The notes below the pieces were generated by a model. It had not been told where the DNA came from. It searched no databases and saw only the letters and a list, made by a program, of their open reading frames with translations. Both the position numbers and the translations under genes were made by a program. A stretch of DNA of 64,000 bases, from the NCBI RefSeq assembly GCF_012027645.1, contig NZ_SNUU01000001.1:868001-932000 (forward strand), written 5' to 3'. This document shows, one piece after another, positions 15,689 through 25,300 of the stretch. The stretch's first letter is position 1. Each line of letters opens with the position of its first letter. The stretch comes from Thermococcus sp. 18S1. GTDB lineage: Archaea; Methanobacteriota_B; Thermococci; Thermococcales; Thermococcaceae.

Positions 15689-16480
15689 ATGAGGAGGAGA
15701 AAAATTATTCTCCAGATATTCGTTTTTCCTGTAGTGCTCTTCTCGATGCTGTTTGGCTTCGCCTGGGTGAAACTCGGCGTCATAACCCTTGAATGGGTTC
15801 TTAGTACGATCCTTCTTTTTGTCCTCATGGTGGCTTCAATGGTCCTCTTCCTCACCCGCATTCTAGAGAAGCATGGATACAGGAAGAGGGACATCAAGAG
15901 AATTGACGAGATTCTTGAGGAGCACTGGAAGGAACCGTGGGATTCAGGCTACCTGAAGTACGATGTGCAGGAATGCATAGCCCATCACCTCATTCTCTGG
16001 GGAATTTTCAGTACGTCTCTCCTGGGGTTTCACGATGTTTTCCTTGCCATAATGGCGTTCGTTGGTCTGGCTTTTCTTATGGTCGTGATGTATCCAGTCT
16101 TCGTCACAATGGTAGTTTGGATTGTAGCCCTCCCGTTGTACTTTCTCAAGAGTAAAAGAGCAGGGGATGCCTTTGAGCTTATCGGTAAAACGTCCCTTGC
16201 ATCAACCATTGCAATTCCTCCAATATGGGTCGTCTCCCGTTATCTTGCAACCCAGAACTATCCGAAGGAAATCCTGGGAATCTTCACCGCCGTGGTTGTG
16301 AACGCCGAGGGGTTTTTGATTCTCTCCATTCTCAACGCCCTGTTCGGCTTTCTGGGAGTTTATCTCTCGCGCAGAGTTGGAAAGAGGCTTCTTACCGTGG
16401 TTCTGCTCTCTCTTGCTGTAGCTATGCTCTTCGTTGTCTGGAGCATCCTTCAACCTTTAAATTCTGCCGGAGGTGTCTAA
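15689..16480 (+). CDS. Membrane protein A2, close paralogue of A1
   Basis: 263 residues from ATG 15689 (GGTGGT upstream; an earlier in-frame GTG at 15680 lies in that site). It follows A1 throughout. The most striking stretch is DNA 16205-16258, identical to 14591-14644 in A1 except one base over 54, which encodes part of the span after the KRAGDAFE loop; elsewhere the two genes differ much more. This points to gene conversion or a partial recent duplication. The gene is 27 bp after B1 and 1 bp before B2. Function unknown. Confidence 0.8.
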   Translation: MRRRKIILQIFVFPVVLFSMLFGFAWVKLGVITLEWVLSTILLFVLMVASMVLFLTRILEKHGYRKRDIKRIDEILEEHWKEPWDSGYLKYDVQECIAHHLILWGIFSTSLLGFHDVFLAIMAFVGLAFLMVVMYPVFVTMVVWIVALPLYFLKSKRAGDAFELIGKTSLASTIAIPPIWVVSRYLATQNYPKEILGIFTAVVVNAEGFLILSILNALFGFLGVYLSRRVGKRLLTVVLLSLAVAMLFVVWSILQPLNSAGGV

Positions 16481-16481
16481 G

Positions 16482-17276
16482 ATGAAGCCCGGACGGAAGC
16501 TGGTGCTGGAAGCTGTACTGGTCCCGTTGGCTATCTGGGTGGCCCTGTGGGGACTGTTTTATTTTCGCCCGCGTGTCCCCTCTCAGAAGATGACCATTAC
16601 AATCTCCGGACTGATAATGGCGGTCGTTTCCTTCTTCATCGCGCTCGCGATAGCCCTTTTCATACTCAAAAGGCGCCTTGAAACGGAACACAATTTCAAA
16701 TTTGGGTTTAGGGAGCTTCCCCGGGTTATTGACGAGACGGATATCGGGATTATACAGGATTCGGCAAAGGATATCGCTTTTGTAATTTTAATGTGGGGTT
16801 CCCTCAGCACGGCTCTTATACATATGGGATTTGAGAAGGGCGTTGTTTACGTCATCAATCTCGCTGTTATGTGTGTTATGCTTTGCCTTCCCCTGTTCCT
16901 GGCAGTAGGAGTGCTGTTTATAGACTTCCCCATCTTTCTCTACGCGCGTTTCGTTGGGAAAGCCTCATCTCCGGGTTCTAGGGAAGTTCTCGTTGGTTCC
17001 CTCGTCTCGCTTGCGTTCCTGGTCACGGTGGGTTTGGTTGCAAACTACTCTGATGTCCGCGTTGATGTGATACGCCCGATTCTGAACTTCTACCGTGAAG
17101 ACCCAATCGGGTATCGGTACGTCCTGTTGCTTTCAGGTTCAGAGGCACTTTACAGCCTTCTGGGAATGCTAATCTATCCAAAGAAGAGGAAACTCGGAAT
17201 TCTACTCGTACTGCCCCTCGTCCTCCTCCTCGCCCATACCCTGCTGAAGACGTTTATATGGATGCATTCCCATTAA
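16482..17276 (+). CDS. Membrane protein B2, close paralogue of B1
   Basis: 264 residues from ATG 16482, one base after the A2 stop codon (an earlier frame start at 16473 would overlap A2 and lacks a ribosome-binding site). Membrane spans and charged stretches match B1, including the C-terminal LSGSEALYSLLGMLIYPKKRKLG, equivalent to LNSLYGITGILILPRRRRLG in B1. It closes the A-B-A-B array and is convergent with the Taw3 gene, 13 bp away. No outside family recognised. Confidence 0.8.
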   Translation: MKPGRKLVLEAVLVPLAIWVALWGLFYFRPRVPSQKMTITISGLIMAVVSFFIALAIALFILKRRLETEHNFKFGFRELPRVIDETDIGIIQDSAKDIAFVILMWGSLSTALIHMGFEKGVVYVINLAVMCVMLCLPLFLAVGVLFIDFPIFLYARFVGKASSPGSREVLVGSLVSLAFLVTVGLVANYSDVRVDVIRPILNFYREDPIGYRYVLLLSGSEALYSLLGMLIYPKKRKLGILLVLPLVLLLAHTLLKTFIWMHSH

Positions 17277-17289
17277 GAGTAAGGCGTCC

Positions 17290-17877
17290 TTATATCTTCC
17301 CAACCTCTTCCTCCAGCCTCTTCAGCTTCCCCTTGAAGCGCCTCACCTGGGAGTTGGCGATTTCAACGATCCTCTCGATGTATTCCCCGTCCACCCAGAG
17401 CTCCCCATCAGAGCCAAGCGGAACGTCCATCCTCTCGGTGGAGCGTATCTCAACCAGGAGCTTCTTGTGGCTCACGCTCTTGATGTTCGAGTACTTGAAG
17501 CCCAGCCCGATGGCGAGGTTGAGGAGTTTTACAGCATCTTCGAGCGTTCTCGCGCCGACGTGAAGAATCGGACTCCTGACCAGGAACCAGAGCTGCCCCT
17601 TCTCATGCCTCCCGATGGCCTCAAGCACCTCCTCGACTTTGACGGTTCTGTGCCACTTGCCGAGCCAGACCGAGTTCACCTTGTCCCCGAAGTCCGGCAT
17701 CTCCATGACCGAAATCCTGCCCGAGCACGAGGAGGTGGTGAAGTAGTTCTCAAGGGAGTTGATTTTATCGAGCAGCGGGATTATGTCCTCATCCACCTTG
17801 CCCTCTTCCAAGGCCTGCCTGAGGCCTTCCATCGCTCTAGCTTTCTGCTCATCGAAGTTTTTGGTGTAGAGGAACAT
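17290..17877 (-). CDS. taw3: tRNA wyosine-derivative methyltransferase Taw3/TYW3
   Basis: 195 residues, normal for Taw3, the SAM-dependent methyltransferase acting on the wyosine pathway intermediate at G37 of tRNA-Phe. The family hallmark SSCSGRI (49-55) and the SVWLGKWHRTV segment are present, as is the SPILHVGARTLEDAVKLL region. It begins 3 bp after the helicase stop codon on the same strand, so both are one transcript. Start at 17877 gives the usual short N-terminus (MFLYTKNFDEQK). Confidence 0.92.
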   Translation of the reverse strand: MFLYTKNFDEQKARAMEGLRQALEEGKVDEDIIPLLDKINSLENYFTTSSCSGRISVMEMPDFGDKVNSVWLGKWHRTVKVEEVLEAIGRHEKGQLWFLVRSPILHVGARTLEDAVKLLNLAIGLGFKYSNIKSVSHKKLLVEIRSTERMDVPLGSDGELWVDGEYIERIVEIANSQVRRFKGKLKRLEEEVGKI

Positions 17878-17880
17878 CCA

Positions 17881-19857
17881 TCACACCTCCAGCTTTCCGG
17901 CATCGACAACAGCCTCCCTCTCACCCACAAACTCCACCAGCCGTTTATAAGTTGGATGGGCACTCAAAGTCGAGGAATCGCCTATCAAAATCAGCTTCCT
18001 CTTGGCCCTCGTCAGCGAGACGTTTAACCTTCTCAAATCCTTTAAGAAACCAAGCTCGCCCTTCTTGTTGGAGCGGACGAAAGACAGGACAATTACCTCC
18101 TTTTCCCTTCCCTGGTAGCCGTCCACAGTCTTCACCTCGACTTCCTCCGGCAAAAGCGAGCGTATCAGGTCGCGCTGGTCGTCGTAGGGGGTAATCACTC
18201 CAATCCACTCCGGATTGAGGCCGAGCTCCAGAAGTCTCTCAACTGTTTCCTTAACCAGCCTCGCCTCAAGCGGATTCTCCCTGCTCTCGCTCCCATAGCG
18301 CTGCCTCTCGAAGCGGTCTTCCCTTCCGGAGGTGTCCACGAAGACCAGGACGTTATCCGGCCTGAGGACTTTGTTCCAGGAACCATCGCACGCGGGGCTT
18401 TTAACTCCGAGATCGGCTAGGGTTATCGCCCTGATGCTATCATCAGCCTCTATCCTGCCGCCGTAGAACTCCCTGCTCGGGAACTCCATGAGGCGTTCGT
18501 TCATCCTGTACTGGACGGTGAGCATCTCGCTCTTCCCGGGATAGCGCTCAATCAGACCCTCAAAGAGGGTTCTGCTCAGCTCCTTCGCCTTCTCGCTGAG
18601 TATCGTCGGGGGCAGCTGCTTGTGGTCTCCGGCCAAAACGAACCGCCTTGCACGGTTGATTGGGATGAGGACGCTCGGAATGGTTGCCTGGGTGGCCTCG
18701 TCTATTATCGCCACGTCATAGGAGCCGTAGTCAACGACCTCCAGTCCAGCCGAGGAGTTCGTCGTTAAAACAACGTCCGCCTCCCTGATTATATCCCTCG
18801 CGATTCTCTCCTCAAGCTTTCTGGCATCGTCGAAGGTCTTCTGGACCTGGCGGTTGATCTTTATCCACTCCGCCATCTCCCGGATCAGCCTTGCCGGAAC
18901 ACCCCTCGTCCCGATGCCCTTCGAGGCCAGCCTGAGTATCTCCTTGTCGCTCAGCCCGCGCCTGTACTTCGGCGAGGGCTTCGTGAAGGTGTCGCGCTTT
19001 TCCGCCAGATTCTGGCCGATAACCCTTAACTCCCTCAGCTCGCCGTAGAGCTCGTGCTGGGTTATTAAGTAGGCCAAAGTTGTCTCGTGGAGGCTCCTTG
19101 AGACCCTGCTCGGGTGGCCGACGCGTACGACCTTCAAACCGGAGTCAACAAGCCTCTCCACGAGGTTGTCCACGGCAACATTGCTCTCCGCCGTTGCCAG
19201 AACCTTGTTGCCCCTCTTCACCTCCTGCCTTATCAGCTCAGCTAGAGTTCTCGTCTTGCCTGTTCCAAACGGGCCGTGGATAAGGAAGAAGTCGGGGCTT
19301 CCAAGGGCTTTAGCAACCGCATTCCTCTGGCTCGCGTTCAAACTCTTATCGAAGGGCGTGAACTCAAGGGCCTCACTTTCTTCCGGCTCCCTCAGACCGA
19401 GGTAGAGCTCCAGGGCCTTCCTCCCGCTCTCTCGAAGGGCCTCAAGGTTCTCAAGCCAGCGCTTGAAGGTTATATCGTTGGCGTAGAGGTCGATGCGGAC
19501 TCCCTTTAACGCCCACTCCGGGACGGTTTCAATGGCGACCGTTATGAACCGCTTCCCCTTCTCGACGACTGTTCCAACCAGGTCGCTCTTCAGCGGGTCT
19601 CTCCTGCTGACCACGACCAAATCGCCAACGCTTATCTCCGTCTTTATCTCTCTATCGCGGCCGTATTTCACCAGAAAATAGCCCAGCTCATCTCCAACGA
19701 TCTTTCCGTTGAGCCCGAGAATCGCCCTTCCAACCTTCTCCCTCTCGCGACCGGAAAGACGCCTCATCTCGGCGCGCATCGCCTCTATCTCGGCCCTGCG
19801 CTCCATCTCGACGAGCACCTTGAGGTGAGAGATGAACTTCTCCAGTTTTTCGTCCAT
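17881..19857 (-). CDS. SF1 DNA/RNA helicase, Upf1/IGHMBP2-like
   Basis: 658 residues from ATG 19857 (MDEKLEKF). A longer open frame to 20160 runs through the promoter region of the divergent ATPase and is rejected. Walker A is GPFGTGKT (195-202), motif II is IIDEAT, motif [12 protein letters not shown], then QYRMNERLM (motif IV), and [19 protein letters not shown] plus [12 protein letters not shown] (motifs V and VI). This is the Upf1/Dna2-like superfamily 1B, 5'-3' helicases on DNA or RNA, common in Thermococcales. It is followed directly by taw3. Confidence 0.92.
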   Translation of the reverse strand: MDEKLEKFISHLKVLVEMERRAEIEAMRAEMRRLSGREREKVGRAILGLNGKIVGDELGYFLVKYGRDREIKTEISVGDLVVVSRRDPLKSDLVGTVVEKGKRFITVAIETVPEWALKGVRIDLYANDITFKRWLENLEALRESGRKALELYLGLREPEESEALEFTPFDKSLNASQRNAVAKALGSPDFFLIHGPFGTGKTRTLAELIRQEVKRGNKVLATAESNVAVDNLVERLVDSGLKVVRVGHPSRVSRSLHETTLAYLITQHELYGELRELRVIGQNLAEKRDTFTKPSPKYRRGLSDKEILRLASKGIGTRGVPARLIREMAEWIKINRQVQKTFDDARKLEERIARDIIREADVVLTTNSSAGLEVVDYGSYDVAIIDEATQATIPSVLIPINRARRFVLAGDHKQLPPTILSEKAKELSRTLFEGLIERYPGKSEMLTVQYRMNERLMEFPSREFYGGRIEADDSIRAITLADLGVKSPACDGSWNKVLRPDNVLVFVDTSGREDRFERQRYGSESRENPLEARLVKETVERLLELGLNPEWIGVITPYDDQRDLIRSLLPEEVEVKTVDGYQGREKEVIVLSFVRSNKKGELGFLKDLRRLNVSLTRAKRKLILIGDSSTLSAHPTYKRLVEFVGEREAVVDAGKLEV

Positions 19858-19940
19858 TTTTCCTCCCGATGAGCGAAGAGAAGAGCCGTTTAAAAGGGTT
19901 GGGCTTCCCAAGGTTTGCCTGCCTGCGAAAGGTATAAAAG

Positions 19941-19976
19941 TATAGTGCATTACAATTTTATGCATAAAACTATAAT
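19941..19976. promoter_or_regulatory. Palindromic operator-like region before the second ATPase gene
   Basis: A perfect 12-bp palindrome TTTATGCATAAA (19957-19968) lies inside a looser inverted repeat whose outer arms are TATAGT (19941-19946) and ACTATA (about 19969-19974). A TATA-like TATAAAAG (19933-19940) sits directly upstream, and the ATG follows at 19987. The region could be bound by a repressor overlapping the transcription start. Confidence 0.45.
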
Positions 19977-19986
19977 GTGATGGGCC

Positions 19987-21468
19987 ATGTTCGTGGACAG
20001 GAAAAGAGAGTTGAGAATTCTGCACTCTGCCTACAAGGCCCTCAAAGAAGGGCACAAAGTGAACATCGCAGTGATAGGCCCGAGACGAGTGGGTAAGACA
20101 GAGCTCCTTCTCAAATTCAAGGAGGAAGCCGACGGGGTGGTACCTTACCTCAACCTTCAAAGGATTGGAAGCGTGGACTCCTTCATCTTTGCATACGCCC
20201 GTGAACTGCTCTATGAGCTATCCCGGGTCAAAAAACTCAACGTTGAAAGGATTCACCTTTTGAACTGGGATGACCTGCTCATACTCGCCGCCAAGCTCGG
20301 CGTTGATGAGGAGATCAAAGCCATTAAAAATGGCACTCTGGAAACTTTGTTTGAAGCCCAGGAGAGGATTCTGGAGAAGCTTGGTGAGAAAGCCATCTTC
20401 ATTCTCGATGAGTTCCAGGAGGTTAAGAACCTCCCCAGGTTCCTTGAAGTGATGAGGGCCATCACGGAGAAAGAGAAACGGGTTGCTTATTTCATCTCCG
20501 GCTCGGCAGTGAGCATGATGGAGGAGATACTGTCCCCCGAGAAACCGTTCTTTGGCCAGTTTAGGAGGATCTATCTGCCGGGATTACCCAAGGAGGATAC
20601 CTTCGAGCTCGCCAGAAGCATACTCGAGAACTCCGGCGTGGCTTACTCCCACTCAGCCCTTGAGGCGGTTTACCGGCTGACTGGGGGGCATCCGTTTTAC
20701 GTCCATGCAGTCTGCAGGAGGGTTGTGGAAGAGGGATTCGAGCGGATCGGGAAGAAGGAGGTCGAGTACGCTTTTCTCACGGAGCTCCTCACAGAAACTG
20801 GGGAGATTTACATGCACCTCGATTACGTGTTCAATGAATCCCTTTCGAGGGCCTACAAGGGGGCGGTGCACAGGGAGATACTCCTTACCCTTGCCAAAGA
20901 GGAAGGACTGAGGCTCTCCGAGATCGCCAGACGCCTTGGAAAACCGAGCGGGGAGGTCTCAAACTACCTAAAGTTCTTGCTCAGGACCGACTTAATAGTC
21001 AGAGAAAACGGCAGGTATTACTTTGTAGACAAGCTCATGCGCTTCTGGCTCGCAAAGACTTATCTCGGCATCACCGGACTGGAACTCCGCCGGGAGAGAC
21101 TGCGTGAGGAGCTCATTAAAGAGCTTGAAGAAAAGTTTCTGAAGGCAAAAACGGAGCTTGGCCTTACGGGTGAGGCCTGGGTGAGGGAACGGCTTGGAAG
21201 GGTTCTAGGTCTTGAATTTAAGCCCTACCGCAGGGGCGACATGGAGTTTGATGGGGTTGCCCTCGGGGATACGCCGCATGTGCTCGAAGTCAAGTGGAGG
21301 AGTCGTCCGGCTTCGTATAAGGATGTCAAAGAATTTGCCGAAAAGGTGAGGGAAGAATTCGGCAGCGCCAAGATGTTCTTCTTCTCAAAGGCAGGATTTA
21401 CAGAAAAGGCGCTCCAGCTCTGTCAGGAACTCGGAGTGAAGCCTATTACAAAGGAGGAGCTGAGATGA
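19987..21468 (+). CDS. Archaeal AAA ATPase with wHTH and PD-(D/E)xK-like domain (DUF234 type)
   Basis: 493 residues. Walker A is GPRRVGKT (31-38) and Walker B IFILDEFQE (137-145); SGSAVSMME (171-179) looks like the sensor 1 region. A winged helix follows at about 296-345 (LRLSEIARRLGKPSGEVSNYL). The C-terminus (395-440) has E397, D422 and EVKW at 434-437, the pattern of a PD-(D/E)xK nuclease fold, as in archaeal ATPases with the DUF234 domain. These form a large Thermococcales family of unknown role, often in variable regions. It is distinct from the ATPase at 2894-4288. Confidence 0.85.
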   Translation: MFVDRKRELRILHSAYKALKEGHKVNIAVIGPRRVGKTELLLKFKEEADGVVPYLNLQRIGSVDSFIFAYARELLYELSRVKKLNVERIHLLNWDDLLILAAKLGVDEEIKAIKNGTLETLFEAQERILEKLGEKAIFILDEFQEVKNLPRFLEVMRAITEKEKRVAYFISGSAVSMMEEILSPEKPFFGQFRRIYLPGLPKEDTFELARSILENSGVAYSHSALEAVYRLTGGHPFYVHAVCRRVVEEGFERIGKKEVEYAFLTELLTETGEIYMHLDYVFNESLSRAYKGAVHREILLTLAKEEGLRLSEIARRLGKPSGEVSNYLKFLLRTDLIVRENGRYYFVDKLMRFWLAKTYLGITGLELRRERLREELIKELEEKFLKAKTELGLTGEAWVRERLGRVLGLEFKPYRRGDMEFDGVALGDTPHVLEVKWRSRPASYKDVKEFAEKVREEFGSAKMFFFSKAGFTEKALQLCQELGVKPITKEELR

Positions 21469-21494
21469 GCGCAGAATAAGAAAAGGTCTTTGGA

Positions 21495-21552
21495 GGGTGG
21501 TCAGCCCATGCGAGTTTCCTCACCGCTCGGACGAAACTTCCCTCATCATCCC
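21495..21552 (-). ncRNA. C/D box sRNA (rRNA 2'-O-methylation guide)
   Basis: On the minus strand the order is GGG, C box ATGATGA (21543-21549), 12-nt guide GGGAAGTTTCGT, D' box CCGA (21527-21530), GCGG, C' box TGAGGA (21517-21522), 12-nt guide AACTCGCATGGG, D box CTGA (21501-21504), then CCACCC. Both guide-to-box spacings are exactly 12 nt, the classic archaeal form. The D guide is complementary over about 10 nt (CCATGCGAGT) to what I recall of the 5' part of Thermococcales 16S rRNA, which would place a methylated U there; this match is from memory. Confidence 0.8.
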
Positions 21553-21581
21553 AGAAGGAGTAGGGAAGAGGGGTTAAAAAG

Positions 21582-21911
21582 CTAAGCCCTCTCAGAAGAA
21601 ATCACCGAGACTATGTCCCTGTGGAAGGACCTCAACGCCTTCCAGTGCCGCTCGTCAATCTCGTTGCTCCACGAGACCCTCTTGTAGAACCTTTCCAGGT
21701 CGTCGAGCAGGTACTCCAGGTATTCCCTGCGCCCGTTGTCAACACCGATGCCGTTGCTCAAGAGCTTGCCCCTCAGAAACGGCATGACCTCCGACGGCCG
21801 ACCGAGAGCCGCCCAGAAGAGACCTTCCTTCAGGATTTCACCCAACAGCTCCTCAAAACCAAAGCTCCTCTCAACCTTTCCAGCGGAGGGTTTGGCCCTC
21901 CCCCCTTGCAA
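21582..21911 (-). CDS. Small protein of unknown function, possibly frameshifted at its start
   Basis: 109 codons in the open frame, of which the part from about residue 14 (RSFGFEELLGEILKEGLF) looks like a real, mostly helical, cytoplasmic protein. The only good start signals lie upstream in another frame: ATG at about 21935 after GGTGATT reads MEAAVRNVARGEG and stops, while the main frame opens with TTG at 21911 inside AAGGGGGGAGGG. A one-base slip in that G run would join MEAAVRNVA to the rest. So it is either translated from TTG or a gene broken near its 5' end. No family recognised. Confidence 0.5.
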   Translation of the reverse strand: MQGGRAKPSAGKVERSFGFEELLGEILKEGLFWAALGRPSEVMPFLRGKLLSNGIGVDNGRREYLEYLLDDLERFYKRVSWSNEIDERHWKALRSFHRDIVSVISSERA

Positions 21912-22091
21912 CGTTTCTTACGGCTGCCTCCATAGTAATCACCGAAAAATGTGGACATCGATGTCTATTTTAGTCTTTCGGCTTGTTCTTTGTATTTGTG
22001 ATGAACCGATGGGTAAAAAAGGGGAAAGTTTGGATTGAACGTAAACTTTTCCTGGTTCTTTTGTCATATCGTCGGCGCCGGCCTCTTAAAG

Positions 22092-23489
22092 TCAGTTGTC
22101 TATTATTTTCCTCGTCCACGCTCCCTTCATGAACCAGGCGAAAGCAATCACCGCGGAAAAGAGATTACTAAGTCCCATCCCCAGCCAGAGTCCACTTGTA
22201 TCGTGCATGAGCACTCCAAGTCCGTATCCCAACGGAAGACGAAGTCCCCACAGTCTCAGCGTACTTAAAATGAGCTCGTTTCTTGTGTGGCCTGAGCTCT
22301 GGAACACATCTGTCACTGCAGAGTACACTCCAAAAAATGGAAGGAAGGTCATGAGGTACAGTGCCGCTTTCCTGCTTTCTGCAATGACTTCCGGGTCGTT
22401 TATGAAAAATCCGAATACCTCCGCGTGGAAAAGGGCTAATGCAGCCGCTCCCACCCCCAGGAGGACGAAGTTCAATAACATTGCGGTTTCGGCTATCCTT
22501 TTGGCCCGATCGTAAAGGCCTGCACCGATGTTCTGGCCGATCATCGTGCCCATAGCGGCGCTGATGCTGATGGGTACCGCGAACATTACCTCAACCAGTT
22601 TGTCCGTTATGCTGTATGTGGCAAAAACCACGTCAGGGTTTCCATATTGTGCCCCCATCGTGTATATTATCCTCGCCAATAGGACGCCGCCGAAATCCAT
22701 AGTCACGGCACTTGCACTTGATGGCAAACCAACACGGAATATCCTGGAATAAAGATCCCAATCCGGTTTGAGTAGTTTCCTGGTGATGTGGATTCCAATT
22801 TTGCCCGTGAAAAGGAGATAACCTCCCACAAAGGCCCCGGCCGTGTTGGCCAGCATCGTGGCGACGGCGGCACCAACCACACCCAATCTCGGAAAACCTG
22901 CCCATCCAAAAATCAGGATAGGGTCGAGAAGAAAGTTGAGGATTATTGTGGCAGTGTTAATCTTTACTGGAGTCTTGGTGTCGCCCGTGGCCATTGCGAG
23001 AGAGTTGAATGCGAAAAGCGTAAACGAAAATGGTATCTCAATGAAAACCACCCTAAGATAGCTGAGGGCGTAGGGATATACGGTTTCACTAACGTTCATG
23101 AAGTGGAGAAAATACGGAGCTGTGACTACACCAAAAATACCTGTAATTGTGGATGTTATGAACATAAATGAATACATTGCTCCAGCGGAACGATTGGCTT
23201 TCTCGTAATCGCCCGTGCCTATGTACTGTGTCACAAGTGCAAAACCCGCCACGACGAATCCATCACCTATACTCAGCAAAAGACCAATTATCGGCCATGA
23301 AACGCTTGGGGTTGCAACTTCGACCCTTCCAAGTTTTCCAAGCCAGAACATATCCGTCATGTTATACACTATTTCAATCAGCTGGTTAAGAAGCAGGGGA
23401 TAGGCCAGCACTAATAACGTACTTAATATTGGTCCTGTGAGTATTTTATCTCGTGTTGTTTTTAGTTTACCTTTCTTATTTGGATTCAT
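22092..23489 (-). CDS. MATE-family efflux transporter
   Basis: 465 residues with 12 predicted spans in two homologous halves. The N-terminal LAYPLLLNQLIEIVYNMTDMFWLGKLG and the second-half VGLPSSASAVTMDFGGVLLARII match MATE proteins, and both halves carry the usual G-(x)-G-D/N-turns (IGTGDYEKANR; IGQNIGAGLYDRAKR). MATE pumps export cationic drugs or metabolites using sodium or proton gradients. The start at 23489 has an AT-rich promoter region upstream. Codon usage is somewhat more AT-rich than the housekeeping genes nearby. Confidence 0.92.
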   Translation of the reverse strand: MNPNKKGKLKTTRDKILTGPILSTLLVLAYPLLLNQLIEIVYNMTDMFWLGKLGRVEVATPSVSWPIIGLLLSIGDGFVVAGFALVTQYIGTGDYEKANRSAGAMYSFMFITSTITGIFGVVTAPYFLHFMNVSETVYPYALSYLRVVFIEIPFSFTLFAFNSLAMATGDTKTPVKINTATIILNFLLDPILIFGWAGFPRLGVVGAAVATMLANTAGAFVGGYLLFTGKIGIHITRKLLKPDWDLYSRIFRVGLPSSASAVTMDFGGVLLARIIYTMGAQYGNPDVVFATYSITDKLVEVMFAVPISISAAMGTMIGQNIGAGLYDRAKRIAETAMLLNFVLLGVGAAALALFHAEVFGFFINDPEVIAESRKAALYLMTFLPFFGVYSAVTDVFQSSGHTRNELILSTLRLWGLRLPLGYGLGVLMHDTSGLWLGMGLSNLFSAVIAFAWFMKGAWTRKIIDN

Positions 23490-23732
23490 GTTTAATTCGA
23501 TACATTAAGAGTATAAAAAATTTAACCAGCCATTAAACTAATTAGCCATTATGTGACCTGTGGACTTTGCGGACGGATATACTTGCAGCTTCTTATGTGT
23601 GGACGTTTCCGAAATGAGGTAATCCTGTGCATTGAGGATTTATAGTCGCTAGGAGCGATTGTATAACTTCTTCGGGGGCGTGAAGAGGTTACCTCGCTAG
23701 CATAAGCGGACCGTCAAAACCCTTAAAAACCC
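23490..23732. other. Intergenic region between MATE gene and guaB
   Basis: No gene seen. It holds the MATE promoter on the left (AT-rich, 23505-23535). Several short inverted repeats occur (GAGGTTACCTC near 23684-23694; TCGCTAGGAGCGA near 23646-23658). The guaB TATA element CTTAAAAAC is at 23722-23730. Confidence 0.4.
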
Positions 23733-23750
23733 TTGACAGATTCACGTTAA
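23733..23750. promoter_or_regulatory. Candidate purine operator before guaB
   Basis: TTGACAGATTCACGTTAA fits the 18-bp palindrome TTnACAT-N4-ATGTnAA seen at the pur promoters, with mismatches at two inner positions. It begins 11 bp after the start of the CTTAAAAAC TATA element (23722-23730), whereas the proximal pur sites are 17-18 bp after theirs. No good partner copy is found 42 bp upstream. Likely the same regulator, weaker case. Confidence 0.45.
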
Positions 23751-25235
<1,485 letters not shown>

Positions 25236-25300
25236 TTTTCCTGGCATTTGTCGGGCAAAGCTTTTTATTTTTTGCTGTGGTATTCTATATGGTGGTGTTG

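Noticed and set aside
19858-20160. N-terminal extension of the helicase
   Set aside because: It would cross the divergent promoter region and start inside the ATPase gene; the ATG at 19857 fits the family.
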